NCBI GenBank assembly: GCA_963969595.1
Contig: OZ018410.1
Location: 40,591,413 to 40,655,412 of the forward strand
Direction: 5' to 3'
DNA: 64,000 bases
Source: Neckera pumila
Taxonomy: Eukaryota; Streptophyta; Bryopsida; Hypnales; Neckeraceae
Both the position numbers and the translations under genes were made by a program. The notes beneath the pieces are model-generated. The model saw nothing but the letters and a program-made list of their open reading frames with translations, did not search any database and was not told where the DNA came from. The stretch's first letter is position 1, and each line of letters opens with the position of its first letter. This document shows, in pieces, positions 56,901-64,000 of the stretch.

Positions 56901-59036
56901 GCTTAAAACCAAGTAATCTCAAATATTCACAGTATCTCATCAAGCGCAACTAGGGTGAGATAGAAAGCTTTAACTAATCTGTTGCATTTATGACACACTT
57001 GAAGTAACAAATGTCCTAGCCACCTGAAAGAGGTAGCTTGAAGCTTGCTATCCCAAATTGAGGCCTCGCAAGCGCCACCTATTCATGCTCATTCTAATTA
57101 CTTAGATGGTTGTCAAGTCAACAGCGAACAATTTAACAAGATAAAACCAATGAAAATTGATTGTTGCACCAATCAGGGAGTGGGGTTTCTTGCTATCGCT
57201 TAGTCCTGTGGAATCTAAAATGGCCATAAGTAAGACAAACTCGATTGGATGCACCATGATCACCATTACAAAGAGGAAAATCAAACAAAGAATGCTATAA
57301 ACTAAAAAAGCTTCGCACCTGCTCAGCAACAGCCTCGAGGTCATGTCCAAGTTTGTGAAGAGCTTCAGAGTATTCATCCTTCATCTCCAGATTGCCAACA
57401 GCGTTCAGCAAAGCTCTCCCCTGTATAAACCAAACAAATCAAAATAATGAATATCCAAACTTTTGGAAATAAGGCAGGCAGGGATTCTCTATAACAACCA
57501 TACCCTGAAACTCTGCAAAAAAATCACCAAAATGTCAAGATAAGGTAAAACAAGGAACCCTCGGGGGACAATTAACTTCAATTTCAGAGTTTGATTAGAA
57601 GAGGTTAATCACCTGTAAGAACTCCATGGACAGGTAATGGATAGTCTTGGCATTCTCCTCGGAGAAGTGCTTGAACGTCTGGTTCCATCTCTCGACTAAC
57701 GTGTCTCGCAAGCTCTCCGCTGTGGCGACATACGCTTGCTTCAGCTCGAACTTGAAGGGCGAGAACGAAGGCGTGAAATCCGCATGGTACTTGATGTTAG
57801 AGGCAATTCCATTGGGTTCGGTCGACAAAGGGTTAGCCTGGGGCTGCACATCTGCCATCTCACACAACACCAAACATCAGTGATCGACACGAAAACGGCG
57901 GAGGAGTGGCCACAATAACGTGCAATCCATACCTTAAGTTTGGCTGTTTGTTTGTATGTTTGTTACGTTGAGATCTCCTGGACCGTGCGTCCCCTCGCCG
58001 CGTGCTTGGTACCGTCAGAAAGGTCTCGGCGAGAAGGGATGCACGGGCTTGGTTTCATGGCGTTTGCAGCTACAATGCAAAAGTTATTGAATTTCGAAGT
58101 ATTTATGGAATCAAAAAATTAGAAAATTACTTTCACTTTGATTCCGGCCGCATGCTTGGTATTGTTGGAAAGCTCTCGGCAAGGAGGGGTGCACGGGCTT
58201 TGTTTCGTGGCGTTTGGAATGACGGTGTGAAAGATATTGTACCTCAAAGAAAATTAGAAAATTATTTTTACTATGATTTTGGCTGTGACAACGACAAAGG
58301 GCTACACTAGTCATAATTCAATCAAATTGTTTGGCACTCGCAGGGAACAAGCTCTACAAACACGCAATGTTCCCCGCGCGCGTAAGCGCGTTAGACGTCT
58401 TTGCCACACTACCTTGCATTTCGCTAGAATATGACTTGCTGTACATTGAATCTCGATGTTTGTCCCGAACGAAACACCGCCCACATTGCAACGACAAGGC
58501 ACAGCAACTAAAAAACAGGTACAGAGCAAAGGAAGCCCCACAGAATTTTTCCACCGACACCTTTCAAACCACATTGAAGCGCAAAAGCAAACGAACTACA
58601 CTACAAAACAATTGAAAAGACGCCACAAACGGGCCAACTAGCAAATTCCAGCGTCCGTCACCCGAAATGCGGTGACGGCCTTATCCACATTACCCGTGGA
58701 AACGCAAACTTGAATCAATCTTTGACACAGAAAGAAGTTCTTTTTAGATGTATGCGATGAGTGCGAATATCTGAAATTCAAGACATGAATCGAGATATCA
58801 CCTTGCTCGGACCCCAACGCGACTTTCTTCACGGCGCGGGGCTCACTTGCCACAGCTCGAATGAGGCCGCTGGGGCGCTGCAATTCACCAGTCCCGTCCG
58901 CGCTCATCAACCTGGCGCCCGTCACAGCGGACGACATTTTCCAACTGCAACTGGATCCCAGACTGCTCTCTCTCCGAGACCTTGCTGCTGCAATGGCAAG
59001 TCCGCCCACCACCCCGGCTGGTGCTACAGTCCCCAT
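50970..59036 (-). CDS. PHS1: Plastidic (L-type) alpha-glucan phosphorylase, starch phosphorylase
   Basis: Releases glucose-1-phosphate from, or adds glucose to, alpha-1,4-glucan ends in plastids (PLP enzyme, GT35). Fourteen exons: 59036-58802, 57851-57613, 57420-57319, 56585-56409, 56211-55936, 55774-55503, 55381-55264, 54621-54250, 53937-53785, 53397-53269, 52979-52666, 52171-51985, 51603-51403, 51086-50970. They sum to 963 codons, close to potato L-type (966 as I recall). Residues 1-78 form an Ala/Ser/Arg-rich transit peptide; catalytic sequence starts near [70 protein letters not shown] and [14 protein letters not shown] are visible, with the PLP lysine at about K809. The L-type insertion lies at about residues 506-562 and includes nine glutamates in a row (545-553). 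Introns 7 and 9 contain ends of the TTAA-flanked family. Confidence 0.96.
53483..53703. mobile_element. Short CCCCTAAAGG-family-like MITE in a PHS1 intron
   Basis: TTAA 53483-53486 then CCCCTAGAGGACCAGAT. About 200 bp on, CTTTGGTTCTTCAGAGGTTT reads in reverse as a decayed version of the same end (about 13 of 18 positions agree). It lies in the intron between exons 9 and 10, so it should be spliced out. The right boundary is approximate. Confidence 0.5.
55016..55262. mobile_element. Possible family left end in a PHS1 intron
   Basis: TTAA 55016-55019 is followed by CCCCTAATGAACCAAAG, similar to the family's CCCCTAAAGGACCAAA end. It lies in the intron between exons 7 and 8. I could not find a convincing right end before exon 7 at 55264, so this may be a remnant; the given end is only the limit of the search. 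Confidence 0.35.
58002..58284. repeat. Diverged tandem duplication (about 150 and 133 bp) in PHS1 intron 1
   Basis: Two adjacent units share TGCTTGGTA, then a CTCGGC..G.AGGG.TGCAC block, GGGCTT.GTTTC.TGGCGTTT and AAAATTAGAAAATTA. Copy 1 is at about 58002-58151 and copy 2 at about 58152-58284. The plus-strand frame shows the repetition ([13 protein letters not shown] against [13 protein letters not shown]). That frame is antisense to the intron and probably not expressed. The units lie in the first intron, between the transit-peptide exon and the catalytic exons. Confidence 0.75.
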
Positions 59037-60838
59037 GGCCACCCTCACTCACTCTACAACACCGGGAGCAGGGAAATCTCTGTACTGAAATCTCCGTGCA
59101 ATCTCGTCTTCCGGGCAGGGGGGGGCCCTTGAGGTTCTCCTCTAAATTACGAGGCCCAGAAAAAAGGTACAGTAGCTAGATGAGGGTGACCCACTTCCGG
59201 CACTTGCAGGAAGTGCGAACCATGTGTGATCGAACTGGCGAGAGCATGTGAAGGAAAAGATAGTTGTGAAAAGTGCTGACTTTCGGACGTCGTCGCTGCT
59301 CGCAAATACCGTCAATCAAACTTTTGATATTTCTTTTTCCTAATTTTCGGCCCTCCGACGAAAGTATTCTTCCAATCGCCTTCCAGTCAGGCAAATCTGT
59401 GGTCGCCATTGGTCCATGGTTTTACATTGATCAGTTTGGTTTGGGGTTCCTGAGCCAGAGAGACGTGCAGGCCTGCAGCACCGGGCGACCTACCATAATG
59501 CAGATCTGAGAGACTGAGACAAGGAAAGCCATTGGTTCAATCACTGACTGTGAGTGACTGTGAGTGACTGAGAGTGAATACCTTTCTGAACAACTTACCT
59601 GTGAAAGATGAATTCAGTTGAAACGTTGCAAGCGTTATCGGCATCTAAGGATAGACATATCAGTTGAAAGGCTTTCACAGTAAAGAATTCAGGAGTTACG
59701 TATTTAGTTCGTTTGGTGATCTTTGAAGGAATAACAAAGCGTCGATTGCCATCAGTCTCGATGCAACTCTGGGGGAGGCGGGGAGAAAGAAAAAAACAAA
59801 ACGTAAGGTCAAGTTTAAAGTAGTCCTTTTGACGTGGAAAAGCTTACTCACCGAATTCTATGTGACCTGTACTACTGTACATTATATATGTAAACTAATG
59901 TAGTTTACGAAGTGTCACTACTGTACAATACTTAACAACTTAAACCCAACTAGGTGGGAGCCAGGAAAAAGACGAAATCGAATCTCCCAAGTTTCAACCA
60001 TTTGTTCTGCGTTTGAATGATTTGTCTGGCCTACCTTATTATTCCGTACTACAATACTACCTGTGTGAGCAACCAGACCACAACATTAATAGGTCAGCAT
60101 ATATGTAAATGATCTCCCAGATACTGTAAATACGCAAACTTTTTTCACAATAATGCAGAGTATCCTATCATGCGTATAATGTAAGCAGAGAGCATCATAT
60201 CAAATAAGTGGAAGCAAAGTGTATCATCACGAACAAGCAAAGTGTATAAGTGAATTACAAAAATGCAGAGAGATTGCTAATGAAACTGTGGGCTTTAAAG
60301 GAAAGTGAGACGCGAGAGCATCAAGACGCTGTGCACTTGTAGAATCAATAACAATGGAAGGAGACCCAGTCAGTAACCAAAATCAAGAAATTGTGCTTCA
60401 CTGATTAAGTGATAGTTAGTTCACAATAAACTAGTCGATGTTGCTATGATCATCTCAGTATCACAAAGGAAAATTTGAAGGAGAAATGTATTCTTCAAAC
60501 TTGGTATAGATGGCATAACACCAGGTTAACTAAACCTAAGATTGTTGCGCTTCACTCGGCAATGATTTACAGGTCCACCGAACAAAAAGTACAGTATCCC
60601 CACCAAACATCTATGGATGCAATACGACCAGCATCAAGAGATGCGGCTGGAATACTGGAATTGTCAAACGATTGCCTATAAACAAGAATAGAGTTATTTA
60701 AAATAATAGAACTAAGAACTACAGATTGCCTGAAGTAGTCAGACCTGCACATTTTCACTTTAAAGTCGTCTTCTCAGCTTTTAGCCATTTCTGATTTGAA
60801 GTCTGAAAAAAGAATGAATGCTTAACCAAAGGCAACAA
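59037..60838. promoter_or_regulatory. Intergenic region between PHS1 and the SDR gene, including the PHS1 promoter
   Basis: The PHS1 leader and promoter should lie just above 59036. A minus-strand frame (59409-59176, starting MATTDLPDWKAIGRIL, 77 residues) ends 140 bases upstream of the PHS1 start and could be an upstream ORF if it is within the transcript. A short GTGAGTGACT tandem lies at about 59548-59577. The upper part (about 60500-60838) should contain the 3' untranslated region of the SDR gene. No other gene is supported. Confidence 0.35.
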
Positions 60839-62778
60839 TCAGGGTAAAAGTCTGCCAGTAATCTCTGAATCTTCCAACACAGGCTCATCTGAATCTAAGG
60901 TGAATAGCTTATTTAAATCCTCCAAAGGTGCATACTTATTTTTGCTATTGAAAACTTCGAAGGTGACATCTGGTGTGCAGTGACCCTCAACACAGGCCAC
61001 CGCGATAGTTGCGACATCAATCCGATTGATAGACCCATTCCCTTGATCACCTGAACAACATTGAATGTAATAGTCAATGACTACCTTGCAAGAGAGAACG
61101 GGCACAGTTTCCTGACACGATGACTGAGATGAATAAAGATCAACTCAACATCTACACAGAGGAAGCCGCATCGTGAAACACATCAGCTCACGATGGAAGC
61201 AACTACGCAGCAAACTAAATAACGAAAGAGCGTACAACTGAGAGCTCAAAGCACATGCACACGAATGAATGTTACCAAGAAACCATTTGCCTAAGATATA
61301 ATTCAATTACCTTGCTCAACTGTAAGGCCAATCATGCCACCTAGGTCATTAACAAGCCTTCCAGGCCTGATAATATAGTACGCTAAATCTTCGTGCCTGT
61401 ACGCTCTCCTTACTGCTTCTTCTCCCTGTAAAAAGACGTGGAGACGGATACATAATGTACGTTAGAGACGCACAACACAAAGGAACCACTAGTGATGAGC
61501 TAACATGAAAGACGCAACCACGTCTACTAAGATTAGCATGCATGGTACATACCGATTACCACTTTAAGAAATGAAACCTAGATGGCAGTCTACTGAAACA
61601 GTACCTTGAGTTTCCATCGAAGTACACGCCCATACAATGAATTGAGTAGGCAAGAAATCGTATCACAGGTCCTTGTCACGGCCACAGAAGACACGAGCAC
61701 GAATTTTTGGACCTATATAAAAAAGGCCAATTAGAGAGATTCAAAGCAGCCCAAAACACATCCATTACCAACACAACATTTGCCATCCCACCTCAAAGAA
61801 AAAACAAGTGATGACAGAAGAGCCACAGCCATGCATTCAATGACCGCCAGAAATTCCAAAGGAATGTACCCCAACAAAAGCAGCTGCTTCCGCCAAGTTC
61901 TTCACGCCTAGGTAATCCACATATTTTGGACTTTCGTTGTTCCAACAAGGGAGACGCCATCCTGCTCTTGCTCCTATGGTACACACAATTGCATCCATTT
62001 CCTGGCAGGCTGGAACTAGAGTCTCCGGCTTCGTGACATCTCCTTGAACGAAAGTTACTCTCGATGACCCATAGGCTGCTTCACAACAGAAGTCACGTAT
62101 CACGGATAAGCCATAGCTACTTGACGACCGGGCTAAAGCTCATCAAGACGAACCTAAACACACGCTCTCTTCAGATAAAACGTAGGAACTGATTCAAATT
62201 TGAAGATATGTAATTGATATCCCAATCACCAAAATTAACTAATTAGCTTACCAACAGCGTTGAAACAAAAATATACGAAGTACTCAAATTTGAAATTGCA
62301 GAACCAATAACCCGATTATCATAACTTAAAAACTTACCAATAGCTTTAGCGGCCCTTTCCTTATTTCGCACTAAACCATAAACTTGAAATTTATCCCCTG
62401 ACGTCAGCAGCGTTTTCGTAACCTGCAACATGTCCTCGTTCTGTCAGGACTTACATGTCCAAAACAGGACTGACAAACGTCACACAAAGGCAGAGTTCTC
62501 TCACGAGCACTAATCCATTAGGCATTAGATTGTCCTCTATCAGTGGGAAAGTAACTGTATATGATAAGCCGCATGTTATATAAATCACAACTGAATACCC
62601 GCCAAGCCCTAAATCTATGTAATTGTACACAGAAATCCAGACTGTTTCGGCATGCTGCCATTGCAGTCTACTTTTGAAATTAGTATTCCTCCTGCTCAAG
62701 AGTGGTAGTGCAGAGGTTTACCTCAAGACCTACTCCGCTGCTACAACCCACGACGAGCACTTTGAGTTTATGACTCAT
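60839..62778 (-). CDS. NAD(P)-binding Rossmann-fold protein, atypical SDR (NmrA/TIC62-like)
   Basis: Predicted 279-residue dinucleotide-binding protein. Six exons, 62778-62722, 62422-62338, 62132-61870, 61712-61605, 61425-61311 and 61050-60839, join in one frame (840 bases). The start MSHKLKVLVVGCSSGVGLE carries the glycine-rich cofactor loop (G11, G15, G17). GLVRNKERA follows the second strand, where the arginine is typical of NADP preference. VTFVQGDVTKPETL supplies the adenine-pocket acid (D79). YVDYLGVKNLAEAA, KFVLVSSVAVTR and YYIIRPGRLVND are hallmarks of the group that includes Arabidopsis At5g02240 and At2g37660 (from memory). The classical YxxxK catalytic pair is not evident, as usual for atypical members. 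There is no transit peptide on this start, so it is cytosolic unless an upstream exon is missed. Substrate unknown. Confidence 0.88.
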
Positions 62779-62784
62779 ATTGGC

Positions 62785-63460
62785 AGGTCTGATACGTTAG
62801 TCCGTTCTCTACATACAATAACGAAACCAAGGGTTAGAAACTCCCAACTACACCCAAGATTACAGATTCACGAATTCAAAGAATCGTCATCATCCAAAAC
62901 ATTCCCAGAAGGAGAAACAACCCAGGATGAATCACCCAGAATGAAACAAAATTCAGCATCCAGAGAGGAGATAATTGCTTACATGAAGGATTCCCGTTGC
63001 AAGCATGATAAGTTAATTTCGTTCTCTAAACACAATAACAATACCAAGAGTTCGAAACTACTGAGTACACCAAGATTAGGGATTTATGTCCACAGCAAAG
63101 CAATTGCAGAGTAGCCACAAATACGTAAATCGGGATCTAAACTCCCGCTCGACGACCCATTTCCTGGATCCCCAATTTCAACTAAACCCCTAAAAGCAAA
63201 ACCTCGTATCAAACCCAAACTCACACAAGAAGGGCACCCCCCACAAACCCAATCATGCATGTAAGGACAAAAATGAAATTCAACACCTCGAGAGGAGATG
63301 ATTGCTCACAGGTATGAACGATTCCAGGCCAAGTTGATTAACGAAGCGACGCCGATCGCATCACTCAGGGCCTCAAAATCGCATCCAAAAGCAACGTCAA
63401 GCAACTCAAATAAGGGTCGCTTCTTCGTCCGATTGCGCCATTGTTGAGATTGCAAAAATT
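62785..63460 (-). promoter_or_regulatory. Probable 5' leader of the SDR gene with intron, small uORF and internal duplication
   Basis: On the minus strand a 12-codon upstream ORF (63441-63406, MAQSDEEATLI then stop) is followed by a plausible donor (CCT|GTGAGC at 63310-63304). An acceptor (ATCAG) lies about 63?-style distance upstream of the SDR start, near 62793, suggesting a 5' UTR intron. Two related blocks on the plus strand (AGAGGAGATAATTGCTTACA near 62965 and AGAGGAGATGATTGCTCACA near 63290) show that the segment around the donor was duplicated. The leader model is inference. Confidence 0.35.
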
Positions 63461-64000
63461 TTAATTAAAATTAACGTGGAATTCTACATGCAGTGGGCCG
63501 AAATAGTAAACGGTAGGCGATGCTGTGGCAGTGCAGAGGACTGACTGACTCGACGTGAGGAAGAAGTCAGTGTGCTCTGAAGTCTGAACCAGCTGCCCGT
63601 ATGTTGCACCGGAGGCCTCTCCGCCCTGCACGTGGCGGCCTCCATATCTTCGGCGCCACCTCCAATTGGCTCTCACATCCACGTCGCCATTTTCATTTCG
63701 AACAAGCGGGGATGGATGGTTTCCTTGTTTTTTCGTTGGATGATGTGCAGTTTGTACTCTGTTCCGATGTGGGTTTTTTTTTCATTTTTTAATGAAGTGC
63801 CAAAGTGGCGATATTGAATGTTATAGTGGTGCTCCAAATTTCAACATTCATCCACACATTGGATAGAAAATAAACATTAGCATATATTACATATACATAG
63901 TTCAGTTTTCGTCCACAATCATCCAAGAACTTTTTTTAATTCGAAGTTTTTTGGCAATTTTTCACCCTTTTAATACTATTTTGTTTTATAGGCTTAGTGT
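63461..64000. other. Right edge: upstream of the SDR gene
   Basis: Contains the presumed SDR promoter, then AT-rich sequence to the edge. Short plus-strand frames (63601-63817) are not recognised as genes. Confidence 0.35.

Noticed and set aside
57595..57873. Start of the phosphorylase at the internal [11 protein letters not shown] in exon 2
   Set aside because: The upstream exon 59036-58802 supplies a transit peptide and splices in frame to the D of this segment (SEQ|DVQPQ), and the acidic insertion marks a plastidic enzyme. A cytosolic form from the internal ATG is not excluded.
59176..59409. 77-residue frame starting MATTDLPDWKAIG as a separate gene
   Set aside because: No splice partners or homologue recognised; it lies directly upstream of PHS1 and is mentioned only as a possible upstream ORF.
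1..64000. CRISPR arrays, operons or bacterial-type terminators
   Set aside because: The sequence is intron-bearing plant nuclear DNA; the tandem repeats found have no spacer structure.

Overview
The window is nuclear DNA from a land plant. The evidence is a plastid-type starch phosphorylase with its diagnostic acidic insertion, an AP2/ERF transcription factor, and a plant-type purple acid phosphatase, all split by GT-AG introns. I cannot fix the lineage from sequence alone; a non-seed plant is an unproven impression. Exon structures were built by hand from open frames, splice dinucleotides and family alignments recalled from memory. Four of the five complete models keep one open frame with recognised protein families; the fifth is open but has no family match.

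Layout. (1) 1-4.6 kb: the first coding exon of a secreted protein running off the left edge (minus), then a five-exon PAP29-like phosphatase (minus). (2) 5-22 kb: an AT-rich desert of degenerate tandem arrays, inverted repeats and small transposons. (3) 22.3-24.2 kb: a three-exon gene for a small, probably plastid-targeted membrane protein (plus). (4) 25.3-27.5 kb: a two-exon ERF gene (minus), followed by gene-poor DNA to 31 kb. (5) 31-49.8 kb: a second AT-rich desert, broken at 36.6-40.5 kb by a less AT-rich stretch with small inverted-repeat elements and possible gene remnants. (6) 50.97-59.04 kb: the plastidic alpha-glucan phosphorylase PHS1, 14 exons, 963 codons (minus). (7) 60.8-62.8 kb: a six-exon NAD(P)-binding atypical SDR (minus). 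The genes look like independent single-gene loci. No operon, CRISPR array, rRNA or convincing tRNA was seen.

The most distinctive feature is a family of non-coding elements, about 0.85-0.92 kb when full length. They begin CCCC(T)AAAGG, end CCTTTAGGGG, and are flanked on both sides by TTAA. Several unoccupied copies of the same host repeat contain a single TTAA at the insertion point, so TTAA appears to be the target-site duplication. This resembles non-autonomous piggyBac-type elements, which I understand to be rare or unreported in land plants. The family includes complete copies, truncated copies, a 740-bp fold-back derivative, and ends inside two introns of PHS1.
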